64,000 nt of DNA from Sulfurimonas sp. HSL-1656 (GTDB taxonomy: Bacteria > Campylobacterota > Campylobacteria > Campylobacterales > Sulfurimonadaceae): positions 1,860,001 through 1,924,000 of the forward strand of contig NZ_CP147915.1 in assembly GCF_039645585.1 (NCBI RefSeq), read 5' to 3'. The number at the start of each line of letters is the position of its first letter. Positions within the stretch are counted from its first letter, which is position 1. Both the position numbers and the translations under genes were made by a program. Of the stretch, positions 1 to 8,487 are shown piece by piece. The notes beneath the pieces were generated by a model. It had not been told where the DNA came from. It saw only the letters and a list, made by a program, of their open reading frames with translations, and searched no databases.

Positions 1-1494
1 TACAAGGCCCTCCCCCTGCTCTTTGCGCTGCTGCTGCCGGTAGAGACGCTCCGCGCATCGCAGGATGTCCAGACCTACACCTCGCAGGGGCTGGTCGTCG
101 CCGACTACCAGGTCATCGACCTTCCCGGCAGCGACGCCATCGACCTGCTCGGCCTGCGCTACCTGCTGCAGCTCAACGACTGGCTCTATTTCGGTCTCGG
201 TGCCCATGCCCCGCTGGTCCGCGGGGATTACGGCGGGTTCATGACCCTGGATGCCACGCTGCATGCCCAGTACCCCCTCTATGAGGGGCTCTTTATCGAC
301 GCGGGGGCCACCGTGGGCGGCGGCGGCGGGGGTTCCAGCATCGCGCAGAGCAAAGAGCTCTCCGGTTCGGGCGGCTTCGGCATCGGCTATATCGGTCTGG
401 GGTACGAGTTCGACAACCACTTCTCCGTCGGCGTGAACTACGCCTACATCAAATTTGAAGACTCCCAGATCGACAGTTCCCAGGTCAATTTCTTTGTCGA
501 AAAGGCGGTCGATTACACCGCCGCGTCCTATGCCGATGCCGGCAAGATCGTCCCCGCGCTGGTCAAGCTGCTGGGCAGCAAAGAGCATATCCTGACGTTT
601 GAAATGAACAACCTCTTTCAAATCGACCCGACGGGCACGAACAAGAAGACCGTCAACACGATCGCGCTGCAGTTCTCCCATTTCCTCGATGATGCCAACT
701 ACCTCTTCGTCGAAGCGGAAATCGGCTACAAGGGCCTTCCGCTCTATAACCAGGTGCTCCCCGGCGCCGGCCGCCGCTTCTCCCTCTCTCCCCACGTTCA
801 CCTCTACGGCCAGGTCGGCGTCGGATCGGGAGGGTATTCGCCCGACCTCATCGACACCGGCTCCGGGCTGCTGGTCTACCCCAAGGCGTCGCTGGAGTAC
901 CTCCCGGGCGACGATTGCGGTCTGGCCCTCTCCGGCGGCTACCTGGCCGCACCGACGGGAAGCTCCAGAAACTATACGCTGGGGGCCTCCCTCAATTACC
1001 ATCTCACCGGCGCCAAGAAGGGCACGGCAGGCGGGCGTACCTTCAAAGGGTTCCGCCTCAGCGTCTTTCCCCAGAGCGAGCTGAATGTCAAAGTGGACGG
1101 TGCGAGCCACCACGACGTGCATATGCTCTCCACCCAGCTCGACGCCCTGCTGGACCCCCACTGGTACTTTGCCACGCAGGTCAGTGTCGCCTATAACGAC
1201 TACCTGGGCTACCCGGGGTACGGCGAGATCCTGGCGGGGGTAGGGATCCAGAACCGCTACACGCCTTCCACGCGCTTCCAGAGTTTTTTCCAGCTCCTGC
1301 TGGGCACCAACGTGGACGGCGTCGTCTTCAAACCTTCCGTCGGCACGACCTATACGCTCACGGACCGTATCGCACTCTATGCCCAGGTTGGGCAGATCAT
1401 GTCCGTCAACAGCCAGGACCTCTACCGGGAAGACCGTCCCTTCAGCGCGACCTCCGTCGGGGCAGGCCTCTCTTACCGTTTTTCGCTGCCCTAA
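1..1494 (+). CDS. Outer-membrane beta-barrel protein, 5' end cut by the window
   Basis: The reading frame is open from the first base, so the true start lies upstream. The first residues (YKALPLLFALLLPVETLRAS) look like the tail of a signal peptide ending near an Ala-Ser cleavage site. The rest alternates aromatic and polar residues, has Gly-rich turns, and ends in a C-terminal aromatic-rich strand (SYRFSLP), as in outer-membrane barrels. An internal ATG at 241 is unlikely to be the start because the upstream in-frame sequence is equally barrel-like. I recognise no specific family. The next gene has its own promoter, so this one probably ends its transcription unit. Confidence 0.7.
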   Translation, partial: YKALPLLFALLLPVETLRASQDVQTYTSQGLVVADYQVIDLPGSDAIDLLGLRYLLQLNDWLYFGLGAHAPLVRGDYGGFMTLDATLHAQYPLYEGLFIDAGATVGGGGGGSSIAQSKELSGSGGFGIGYIGLGYEFDNHFSVGVNYAYIKFEDSQIDSSQVNFFVEKAVDYTAASYADAGKIVPALVKLLGSKEHILTFEMNNLFQIDPTGTNKKTVNTIALQFSHFLDDANYLFVEAEIGYKGLPLYNQVLPGAGRRFSLSPHVHLYGQVGVGSGGYSPDLIDTGSGLLVYPKASLEYLPGDDCGLALSGGYLAAPTGSSRNYTLGASLNYHLTGAKKGTAGGRTFKGFRLSVFPQSELNVKVDGASHHDVHMLSTQLDALLDPHWYFATQVSVAYNDYLGYPGYGEILAGVGIQNRYTPSTRFQSFFQLLLGTNVDGVVFKPSVGTTYTLTDRIALYAQVGQIMSVNSQDLYREDRPFSATSVGAGLSYRFSLP

Positions 1495-1571
1495 GCAGAG
1501 CGGCAGCCTTGGCCTATGCCGTTTTCTACGGGTAACCCGATTTAAAAACCGCCCGTTAAGTTTTTCCCAAA

Positions 1572-1577
1572 TATAAT
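1572..1577 (+). promoter_or_regulatory. -10 box upstream of the cyclophilin gene
   Basis: A perfect TATAAT lies 29 bases before the start codon, followed by the ribosome site AGGAG. No convincing -35 box is seen. Confidence 0.6.
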
Positions 1578-1606
1578 GCGCTTTAAAATAGACAGGAGTA
1601 CTACCT

Positions 1607-2119
1607 ATGTTCGGTTTCGGAAAACAAGAACTCAAGACCTACGACTACAGCGCCGAGGAGATGGCATCGTTCCAATGGGCGAAAATGACGACGAGCAAGG
1701 GTGTCATGTGGCTCAAACTCTACAACGAAGAGACGCCGAACACGGTCGCGAACTTCGCCTTCCTGGTCAAAGACGGCTACTATGACGGCCTGAACTTCCA
1801 CCGTGTCATCCCGGGCTTCATGGCCCAGGGCGGCTGCCCGCACGGTACGGGTACCGGCGGTCCGGGCTGGGCCATCGCGTGCGAAACGAAGAATAACGTT
1901 CACAAGCATGTCAAAGGGACCCTCTCCATGGCCCACGCGGGTCCGAACACGGGCGGCAGCCAGTTCTTCATCTGTTTCGTCCCGTGCCCGCACCTCGACG
2001 GCGTCCATACCGTCTTCGGCGGCATCGAAGCCGGTGACGCAGACTCCATGGCCGTGCTCGACAGCATCGCCGGCCAGGACAAGATCGAGAAAGTCGAAAT
2101 TCTCGCCGAAAAGGCGTAA
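1607..2119 (+). CDS. Cyclophilin-type peptidyl-prolyl cis-trans isomerase
   Basis: This 170-residue protein catalyses cis-trans isomerisation of Xaa-Pro bonds during folding. The cyclophilin signature is clear: NFHRVIPGFMAQGG with the catalytic Arg near residue 66, GTGTGGPGW, and the core GTLSMAHAGPNTGGSQFF. There is no signal peptide, so it is probably cytoplasmic. The N-terminal 20 residues extend beyond the usual domain. The ATG follows AGGAG with good spacing. queH begins 9 bases after its stop, suggesting cotranscription. The family is certain; which Escherichia coli paralogue (PpiA or PpiB) it matches is not. Confidence 0.93.
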   Translation: MFGFGKQELKTYDYSAEEMASFQWAKMTTSKGVMWLKLYNEETPNTVANFAFLVKDGYYDGLNFHRVIPGFMAQGGCPHGTGTGGPGWAIACETKNNVHKHVKGTLSMAHAGPNTGGSQFFICFVPCPHLDGVHTVFGGIEAGDADSMAVLDSIAGQDKIEKVEILAEKA

Positions 2120-2128
2120 GTTACCGCC

Positions 2129-3211
2129 ATGCTCGTCCATATCTGCTGCAGCGTCGACTCCCACTTCTTCCTGGAGAAGCTGCAGCACGACTTCCCCGAG
2201 GAGAAGCTCACGGGCTTCTTCTACGACCCCAATATCCACCCCTACTCCGAGTACCGCCTGCGCTACCTTGACGTCCAGCGTTCGTGCAAGAAACTCGGCA
2301 TCGATCTGCTCGAAGGCGCATACGACTTCGAAACGTGGATGGACGCCGTGCGGGGATTGGAAAAGGAGCCGGAGAAAGGGGCGCGCTGCGAGGTCTGCTT
2401 CGACCGCCGTTTCGAGGTGAGCGCGAACAAAGCCCTGGAACTGGGCGAAAAACGGATGACGACCACCCTGCTGGTGAGCCCGCTCAAGTCCCAGGAGCAG
2501 CTCAAGCGCGTCGGAGACGCCTTCCACGCGGAGCACGGCGTCGAGTTCATCGCCGTCGACTACCGCGCCGGCGGCGGCACCCAGGACCAGAGCCGCGTCA
2601 CCAAGGAGCAGCAGCTCTACCGCCAGGACTACTGCGGCTGCCTCTTCGGGCTGAGCATGCAGCGCGAACACCAGGATCGCCTGATGGACGAGATGTTCTC
2701 CCCTATCGACGGCCGCATCCTGCCCGCCTCCATCGAGGAGCGGCTGGCCATGTACGAGCAGCGGATGGCGCTGGAAGACGCAGGTAAGACCTACCGCATC
2801 GTCAAGCAGAAGTTCCTCAACTACCGCCAGTTCACCTGCCGTCTCACCCGGGGAAAAGCGGAGTCCGTCCCTGCTTACGCCCTGCACTATTCGACCCTGC
2901 CGCGTACACGCGCCAGCGGGAAAGTGGAGTACGAACAGCACGGTATTTACTATTTCAACCGCGACGACGTCCGTTTCATCACCATTGAAACCTTCAACCG
3001 CCGCCTGGGAACATCGTATGAAAACGTCAAGGCGCTCTGCTTTGAACCGCCCGCTCTCGAAGATGAACTGGCCCTGCGGCAGCAGCTCTGCGACACCCCG
3101 TTCGACCTTTCTCCCGTTATCGTTGTCGACGACACACCAGAGGGCAAACTCACCCTTACCCTCGACGCCAAGGTATACGAAGACACGAAAGAGCGGCTCA
3201 TCGCAGACTAA
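2129..3211 (+). CDS. queH: Epoxyqueuosine reductase QueH with long C-terminal extension
   Basis: QueH performs the last step of queuosine synthesis, reducing epoxyqueuosine in tRNA. The N-terminal ~190 residues carry the family's cysteine pattern: ICCSVDS (C6, C7), CEVC (C87, C90) and DYCGCLFGL (C169, C171), as expected for an iron-sulfur and metal-binding reductase. Residues ~190-360 form an extra C-terminal part without a motif I recognise; similar long forms are, to my knowledge, typical of Campylobacterota. The gene follows the cyclophilin gene by 9 bases. The ribosome site is weak (GTTACCGCC), which fits translational coupling. Confidence 0.87.
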   Translation: MLVHICCSVDSHFFLEKLQHDFPEEKLTGFFYDPNIHPYSEYRLRYLDVQRSCKKLGIDLLEGAYDFETWMDAVRGLEKEPEKGARCEVCFDRRFEVSANKALELGEKRMTTTLLVSPLKSQEQLKRVGDAFHAEHGVEFIAVDYRAGGGTQDQSRVTKEQQLYRQDYCGCLFGLSMQREHQDRLMDEMFSPIDGRILPASIEERLAMYEQRMALEDAGKTYRIVKQKFLNYRQFTCRLTRGKAESVPAYALHYSTLPRTRASGKVEYEQHGIYYFNRDDVRFITIETFNRRLGTSYENVKALCFEPPALEDELALRQQLCDTPFDLSPVIVVDDTPEGKLTLTLDAKVYEDTKERLIAD

Positions 3212-3234
3212 TCGGTTATTAACCCCTTTTTCGC

Positions 3235-3240
3235 TAAAAT
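3235..3240 (+). promoter_or_regulatory. -10 box upstream of fabZ
   Basis: TAAAAT in an AT-rich stretch after the queH stop, about 65 bases before fabZ. It is the only promoter-like element between the two genes. A small CCCGG/CCGGG hairpin lies in the leader. Confidence 0.45.
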
Positions 3241-3304
3241 CACTCACTTTTCCCCGGACAAAACATGCCGGGCAACCTATCAGAAAAAGGAAGATCCAAC
3301 CACT

Positions 3305-3748
3305 ATGATCGATGTTGTCGAAATTCAGAAAATTCTGCCGCACCGCTTCCCGTTCCTCCTCGTAGACCGCGTCACCGAACTCAACCCGAACGAGTCCCTC
3401 ACCGGTTACAAGAACGTGACCATCGGCGAACAGATCTTCGAAGGCCACTTCCCTGGCCACCCTATCTATCCGGGCGTTATGATCCTCGAGGGGATGGCGC
3501 AGGCCGGCGGTATCCTGGCATTTAAAAGCATGGATATGACCGAAGAGGAAGCGGCACAGAAAGTTGTCTACTTCATGAGTATCGACGGTGCGAAATTCCG
3601 CAATCCCGTCCGCCCGGGCGACCGCCTGGAATACCGCATGAAAGTCGTCAAGCATAAAGGTGCCATCTGGATCCTCGAGGGCAAGGCCTATGTGGACGAC
3701 AAGCTCGTCTCCGAAGCCGAGCTCAAAGCGATGATCGTCGACAAGTAA
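3305..3748 (+). CDS. fabZ: 3-hydroxyacyl-ACP dehydratase FabZ
   Basis: FabZ dehydrates (3R)-hydroxyacyl-ACP in fatty acid elongation and uses the same hydroxymyristoyl pool as LpxA. The 147-residue hot-dog protein has the active-site segment [20 protein letters not shown] with catalytic His52 and Glu62. The length is normal. It is first in the tight series fabZ-lpxA-clpX-mreB-mreC; lpxA starts 9 bases after its stop. Pairing with lpxA is common in Gram-negative bacteria and balances phospholipid against lipid A synthesis. Confidence 0.97.
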   Translation: MIDVVEIQKILPHRFPFLLVDRVTELNPNESLTGYKNVTIGEQIFEGHFPGHPIYPGVMILEGMAQAGGILAFKSMDMTEEEAAQKVVYFMSIDGAKFRNPVRPGDRLEYRMKVVKHKGAIWILEGKAYVDDKLVSEAELKAMIVDK

Positions 3749-3757
3749 GGCAGGCAA

Positions 3758-4537
3758 ATGAGCAAAATCTCACCGCAGGCGATCATCGAAGCGGGCGCCG
3801 TTATCGGCGACGACGTCGAAATCGGCCCCTTCTGTTTCATCTCTTCCGAAGCCACCATCGGCGACGGCACCAAGATCGCCCAGGGCGCCTGTATCTACGG
3901 GAAGACGACCATCGGCAAGCATAACGAGATCTTCTCCTATGCCGTCCTCGGCTCCATCCCGCAGGATCTGAAATTCGGCGGTGAGGATGTGGAACTCATT
4001 ATCGGCGATTACAACAAGATCCGCGAGTTCACCCTCTTCAACCCGGGCACCAAAGGCGGCGGCGGCAAAACGATCATCGGCAGCCACAACCTCTTTATGG
4101 GCTACGTCCATATCGGGCACGACGTCATCATCGGCAACCACTGCATCCTGGCCAATGCCGCGACGCTGGCCGGACACGTCGAAATGGGCGACTACGCCGT
4201 TATCGGCGGGATGACCCCGATCCACCAGTTCGTCAAGATCGGCGACTTCGCGATGATCGCCGGCGCGTCGGCGCTGTCGCAGGACGTCCCGCCCTACTGT
4301 ATGGCCGAGGGCAACCGCGCCGTTATCCGGGGCCTCAACCTGACCGGCCTGCGCCGCCACACGGAACGCAACGACATCGATGCCCTCAAGTCCGCCTACC
4401 GCGACCTCTTCGAATCGGGCCAGCCCCTCAAAGAGACGGCGGCGGAACTGGTGGAGAGCAGCGAAAACCACTACGTACACAACCTGTGTAACTTTATCCT
4501 GAAAACCAAACGGGGTATCCCCTTTGAGAGGAAGTAA
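3758..4537 (+). CDS. lpxA: UDP-N-acetylglucosamine acyltransferase LpxA
   Basis: This is the first enzyme of lipid A synthesis; it transfers a hydroxyacyl chain from ACP to UDP-GlcNAc. The 259-residue protein begins with repeated hexapeptides (left-handed beta helix) such as AVIGDD, ATIGDG and TTIGKH. GYVHIGHDVIIGNHCILANA aligns with the catalytic segment, with His121 at the active-site position. The C-terminal helical part is present. It sits between fabZ and clpX, with only 3 bases before clpX. Confidence 0.97.
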   Translation: MSKISPQAIIEAGAVIGDDVEIGPFCFISSEATIGDGTKIAQGACIYGKTTIGKHNEIFSYAVLGSIPQDLKFGGEDVELIIGDYNKIREFTLFNPGTKGGGGKTIIGSHNLFMGYVHIGHDVIIGNHCILANAATLAGHVEMGDYAVIGGMTPIHQFVKIGDFAMIAGASALSQDVPPYCMAEGNRAVIRGLNLTGLRRHTERNDIDALKSAYRDLFESGQPLKETAAELVESSENHYVHNLCNFILKTKRGIPFERK

Positions 4538-4540
4538 GTC

Positions 4541-5779
4541 ATGAAAGATCGTCACTGCAGCTTCTGCGGCACCCATGAAAGCGACGCCAACCCCCTGATC
4601 GCGGGGAACGACGCCTACATCTGCAAGAACTGTGTCTTCTCCGCCTACAAGATCATGTTCGGCGACGAAGAGGCCCTCACCGAAGCGGATTACAAGCTCG
4701 TCGAACATGTCGGCGAACTGATGACGCCCAAGGAGATCAACGCCTTCCTGGGCGAGTACATCATCGGGCAGGAGCGTGCCCGCAAGCTGCTCTCGGTCGC
4801 GGTCTACAACCACTACAAGCGGATCTTCAAGCAGCACGACCTCGACGACGACACGGAGATCGCCAAATCGAACGTCCTGCTGATCGGACCGACGGGCAGC
4901 GGGAAGACCCTGATGGCCCAGACGATCGCCCGCATCCTCAACGTCCCCCTGGCGATCGCCGATGCGACGAGCCTCACCGAGGCGGGTTACGTCGGCGAGG
5001 ATGTCGAGAACATCCTTACCAAGCTGCTGCAGGCCGCCGACGGCGACGTCGAGCGCGCCCAGCAGGGGATCCTCTTCATCGACGAGATCGACAAGATCGC
5101 CCGCATGAGTGAAAACCGCTCCATCACCCGCGACGTCTCCGGCGAAGGGGTCCAGCAGGCGCTGCTCAAGATCATTGAGGGCTCCGTCGTCAACATCCCG
5201 CCCAAGGGGGGCCGAAAGCACCCCAACCAGGACTTCATCGCGATGGATACCTCCAATATCCTCTTCATCTGCGGGGGCGCCTTCGACGGCATGCAGGAGA
5301 TCCTCAAGCGCAAGGCGGGCAAGAACGTGCTCGGTTTCGGCCACGAAAAGAAAAGCACCGCCGAGCAGGAAGTCACCATGCAGATGGTCGAGCCCGATGA
5401 TCTCGTGCATTACGGCCTGATCCCGGAGCTGATCGGCCGTCTGCCGGTCATCGCTTCGCTCAACGAGATCAGCGAAGAGGATATGATCCGCATCCTCACC
5501 GAACCGAAGAACTCGCTCATCCGCCAGTACGCCAAGCTCTTCGCCATCGACAGCGTCAAACTGACCTTCGAAGAGGATGCCCTGCGCGCCATTGCCGCCA
5601 AGGCCAAAGCCCGCAAGACCGGGGCACGCGGCCTGCGTTCGATCCTCGAAGAGACGATGATCGACATCATGTACGAACTGCCCGATTACAGCGGTTACGA
5701 GGTCGTGATCACGGCCGAATGTATCACCGAGGGGGAGAAACCCCTCTACATCAAAACTGACGACAAGAAAAGCGCTTAA
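4541..5779 (+). CDS. clpX: ATP-dependent Clp protease unfoldase ClpX
   Basis: ClpX is the AAA+ unfoldase that feeds substrates to ClpP. The N-terminal zinc-binding domain has two Cys pairs (C6, C9, C28, C31). Walker A is GPTGSGKT at residues 116-123, followed by Walker B LFIDEIDK, the substrate-channel sequence GYVGEDVEN, and the C-terminal GARGLR sensor-2 region. The 412-residue length is normal. clpP is not in the window. It lies inside the lipid A/cell-shape operon, 9 bases before mreB. Confidence 0.97.
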   Translation: MKDRHCSFCGTHESDANPLIAGNDAYICKNCVFSAYKIMFGDEEALTEADYKLVEHVGELMTPKEINAFLGEYIIGQERARKLLSVAVYNHYKRIFKQHDLDDDTEIAKSNVLLIGPTGSGKTLMAQTIARILNVPLAIADATSLTEAGYVGEDVENILTKLLQAADGDVERAQQGILFIDEIDKIARMSENRSITRDVSGEGVQQALLKIIEGSVVNIPPKGGRKHPNQDFIAMDTSNILFICGGAFDGMQEILKRKAGKNVLGFGHEKKSTAEQEVTMQMVEPDDLVHYGLIPELIGRLPVIASLNEISEEDMIRILTEPKNSLIRQYAKLFAIDSVKLTFEEDALRAIAAKAKARKTGARGLRSILEETMIDIMYELPDYSGYEVVITAECITEGEKPLYIKTDDKKSA

Positions 5780-5788
5780 AGGAACACG

Positions 5789-6826
5789 ATGCTTCTGAAC
5801 AAACTGATCGGACTCTTCTCCAACGACCTCTCCATCGACCTGGGAACGGCCAACACCCTCGTCATTGCCAAGGGACACGGCATCATCATCAACGAACCCT
5901 CCGTCGTCGCCGTGAAGATGGAAAAATTCGGCCAGCAGCGCGTCCTGGCCGTCGGGCACGAGGCCAAGGAGATGGTCGGGAAAACCCCGGGCAACATCCG
6001 CGCCATCCGCCCGATGAAAGACGGCGTCATCGCCGACTTCGACATGACCGAAAAGATGATCCGCAAGTTCATCGAGAAGGCTCACGGCCGCTCGGCGCTG
6101 ATCAGCCCGCGCATCATCATCTGCGTGCCGTACGGCCTGACCCAGGTCGAGCGTAAAGCCGTCCGCGAATCGGCCCTCTCCGCGGGCGCACGGGAAGTCT
6201 TCCTCATCGAGGAACCGATGGCTGCCGCCATCGGCGCAGGCGTAGACATCCGCGAACCGCAGGGGAACCTCGTCGTCGACATCGGCGGCGGTACGACCGA
6301 GATCGGCGTCGTCAGCCTCGGCGGGCTGGTGCTCTCCAAATCCATCCGCACCGCCGGCGACAAGATCGACAAAGCGATTATCGACTACGTCAAACGCAAA
6401 TACAACCTCCTCATCGGCGACCGTACCGCCGAGGAGATCAAGATCGAGATCGGGACGGCCCTGCCGCTGGAAAAACGCCTGACAAAAGTCGCGACGGGCC
6501 GCGACCAGGTCGAAGGGATGCTCAGCACCATCGAGCTCACCAGCGACGACGCCTACGAGGCGATGAAAGAGCCCCTCAAAGAGATCGCCGAAGCGCTGCG
6601 TGACGTCCTTGAGAAGATGCCGCCAGACCTCGCCGGCGACATCGTCGACCACGGCATCATCCTCACGGGCGGCGGCGCCCTGATCCGCCAGCTCGACAAG
6701 TTCCTGGCGGACATCATCCGCATCCCGGTCTTCGTCGCCGACGAACCGCTCCTGGCCGTTGCCAAGGGAACGGGACGCGCCCTGGAGGAGATCGACCTGC
6801 TCCAGGAACTCTTCGAAAATGAGTAA
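5789..6826 (+). CDS. mreB: Rod-shape actin homologue MreB
   Basis: MreB is the bacterial actin that organises elongation-phase peptidoglycan synthesis at the inner membrane. The actin-type phosphate loops are visible: IDLGTANTLV near the N-terminus and DIGGGTTEIGVVSLGG in the middle, then LTGGGALIRQLD near the C-terminus. The 345-residue length is normal. Its stop overlaps the mreC start in ATGAGTAA, so translation is probably coupled. No mreD, mrdA or rodA follows. Confidence 0.97.
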   Translation: MLLNKLIGLFSNDLSIDLGTANTLVIAKGHGIIINEPSVVAVKMEKFGQQRVLAVGHEAKEMVGKTPGNIRAIRPMKDGVIADFDMTEKMIRKFIEKAHGRSALISPRIIICVPYGLTQVERKAVRESALSAGAREVFLIEEPMAAAIGAGVDIREPQGNLVVDIGGGTTEIGVVSLGGLVLSKSIRTAGDKIDKAIIDYVKRKYNLLIGDRTAEEIKIEIGTALPLEKRLTKVATGRDQVEGMLSTIELTSDDAYEAMKEPLKEIAEALRDVLEKMPPDLAGDIVDHGIILTGGGALIRQLDKFLADIIRIPVFVADEPLLAVAKGTGRALEEIDLLQELFENE

Positions 6827-7577
6827 GCGCGCCTCCGCGCTCCTCTTCCTGCTCCTGCTGTTCGCGGGCTCCGTCTTCTTTTCGACGACCCTGCAATCCC
6901 CCCTCCTCTCCGGCCTGCAATGGATCAACCACTCCTGGAATACCTTTACCACCGGTATCGGCAATATGATCGAAGAGAATTTCGAACAGCAGGAGACCAT
7001 CCAGGCACTGCGTAAAGAGGCGGAACTCTACCGGCAGTCGCACCTGCTCCTGCACGAGATGGCTACCGAGTTCAACGCCCTGCTGGCGGAGAACAACTCC
7101 ACCTTCCGCTTTGATCCCCGCCTTGCCCTTGTCCGTACCATCGCTTATGCCAACTTCGCCGACATGACCAAGCTCTGGCTGCAGATGGAGGATTTCAACG
7201 CCTCCCGCCTCTACGGCATGGTCTACAACGAAACGGCCGCGGGCATCGTCACGGCGCGCGACGGCAGACCGCTGGCCCTGCTCAACGGCGACTACCAGTG
7301 CACCTACGCCGTCTTCGTCGGCCCCAACAAGGCCCCTGGGATCGTCCGCGGCCGCAACAGCGACACGATGCTCGTGCAGTACATCCCAACCTGGATCGGC
7401 ATCACCGTGGGCGACGAAGTCGTCACCTCCGGCCTGGACCACCTCTTTTTTCCCGGCATCAAGGTCGGAAGGGTCCGCTCCATCGAGCTGACCGGCGGCT
7501 ACCAGAACGCCGTCATCGAGCCCTATTACAAAGGAAACGATCCGGATTATTTCCACGTGATCACCCGCATACGATGA
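6819..7577 (+). CDS. mreC: Rod-shape-determining protein MreC
   Basis: MreC is a membrane-anchored periplasmic scaffold that links MreB to the peptidoglycan machinery. A single membrane segment (ALLFLLLLFAGSVFF) lies near the N-terminus. A coiled-coil-prone stretch follows (ENFEQQETIQALRKEAELYR), then the periplasmic beta domain with IGITVGDEVVTSG and FPGIKVGRV. I chose the ATG at 6819, which overlaps the mreB stop by 8 bases, over an upstream in-frame ATG inside mreB. The resulting 252 residues fit the family. Confidence 0.93.
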   Translation: MSKRASALLFLLLLFAGSVFFSTTLQSPLLSGLQWINHSWNTFTTGIGNMIEENFEQQETIQALRKEAELYRQSHLLLHEMATEFNALLAENNSTFRFDPRLALVRTIAYANFADMTKLWLQMEDFNASRLYGMVYNETAAGIVTARDGRPLALLNGDYQCTYAVFVGPNKAPGIVRGRNSDTMLVQYIPTWIGITVGDEVVTSGLDHLFFPGIKVGRVRSIELTGGYQNAVIEPYYKGNDPDYFHVITRIR

Positions 7578-8389
7578 AGAAATTTTTCCTCCTTACCCTG
7601 CTCCCGCTCCTGCTCTTTTCCAAAGACGACGTTTTCATCGGGGGCGGCCCCTATTTCCAGACCCTGCCCTATAAAGACGCCGACCCCGTCGTACTTGCTA
7701 CACCCGTCATCTTCTTTGACAACTCCCTCTTCTACATCCGCTGGACCCGGGTCGGTATGTACTTCCTCGGCGACAGCGGCGAGACGCAGAGCTGGGGGCT
7801 CTCTTTCACGGCGCAGCCGCAGATCCTCGGCTACTACGAGCGCCGCGCGCTGACCCAGTTGAACCAGCGCTCAAAAACGCCCATCCTGCAGGGGATGGCG
7901 GAGCGCGACAGCGGCTGGGAAGGGGGCCTCTCGGCCGCTTATGCCCGCGGCGACTTCTTCGCGGAGTTTCTCATCATGCACGACATTACCGATACGAACA
8001 ACGGGACGAAACTGCGGCTGGAGGCGGGGCAGAGCTTCAGCGTCGGCGACTGGTACTTCGTGCCGAGCGTCCTCGCCGTCTGGCTCTCGCAGCCCTTTGC
8101 AAACTACTATTTCGGCGTCAAAAACAGCGAAGAGAACCTGCTGATCGGCCGGCCCGCCTACCGCAGCGACGCAACGCTGAACCTGGCCGTGCAGACCTAC
8201 GTCAAATACAACATCAACGCACACTGGCACCTGCTCGGCAATCTCCGCGCCGACCGCTTCGGCGACCCCGTCTCCGAGAGCCCCCTGACGGAGACCCGGG
8301 TCATGTACAGCGGCATGCTTTCACTGCTCTACTCCTTTAACCTTTTCGGCGAAGAAAAAGCCGTCCTGAACCCGCCGGAAAAGCGCTGA
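7574..8389 (+). CDS. MipA/OmpV-like outer-membrane protein
   Basis: This 271-residue protein starts with a signal peptide (MKKFFLLTLLPLLLFSK) and continues as a barrel-like sequence: DDVFIGGGPYFQTLPYKD, repeated aromatic strands, and a late YSFNLF strand. This resembles the MipA/OmpV family, some members of which bind the lytic transglycosylase MltA and a penicillin-binding protein. The ATG overlaps the mreC stop by 4 bases (ATGA), so it is translated with the cell-shape genes. That placement fits a wall-related role, but function is inferred from family and position only. Confidence 0.72.
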   Translation: MKKFFLLTLLPLLLFSKDDVFIGGGPYFQTLPYKDADPVVLATPVIFFDNSLFYIRWTRVGMYFLGDSGETQSWGLSFTAQPQILGYYERRALTQLNQRSKTPILQGMAERDSGWEGGLSAAYARGDFFAEFLIMHDITDTNNGTKLRLEAGQSFSVGDWYFVPSVLAVWLSQPFANYYFGVKNSEENLLIGRPAYRSDATLNLAVQTYVKYNINAHWHLLGNLRADRFGDPVSESPLTETRVMYSGMLSLLYSFNLFGEEKAVLNPPEKR

Positions 8390-8443
8390 ACGGCGCGGGA
8401 AGGGCAGCCCCTATTCTTCACCCCTTTTTAAGGGCCTCCCGAC

Positions 8444-8449
8444 TATAAT
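8444..8449 (+). promoter_or_regulatory. -10 box upstream of carB
   Basis: TATAAT 38 bases before carB, in the 98-base gap after the MipA-like gene. The ribosome site GAAGGG precedes the ATG. No clear -35 box is seen. Confidence 0.6.
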
Positions 8450-8487
8450 ACCCTCCTGAAATTTCATCTTTTTTCCGAAGGGTATCA

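Noticed and set aside
1601-3757. Long minus-strand open frame of over 700 codons opposite the cyclophilin, queH and fabZ
   Set aside because: It is the antisense shadow of three clear genes in GC-rich DNA; the translation has no family features and spans gene borders.
3770-7000. Minus-strand open frame of over 1,000 codons opposite lpxA, clpX and mreB
   Set aside because: Same cause: few stop codons appear opposite GC-biased codons. Low-complexity Asp/Val/Gly-rich translation.
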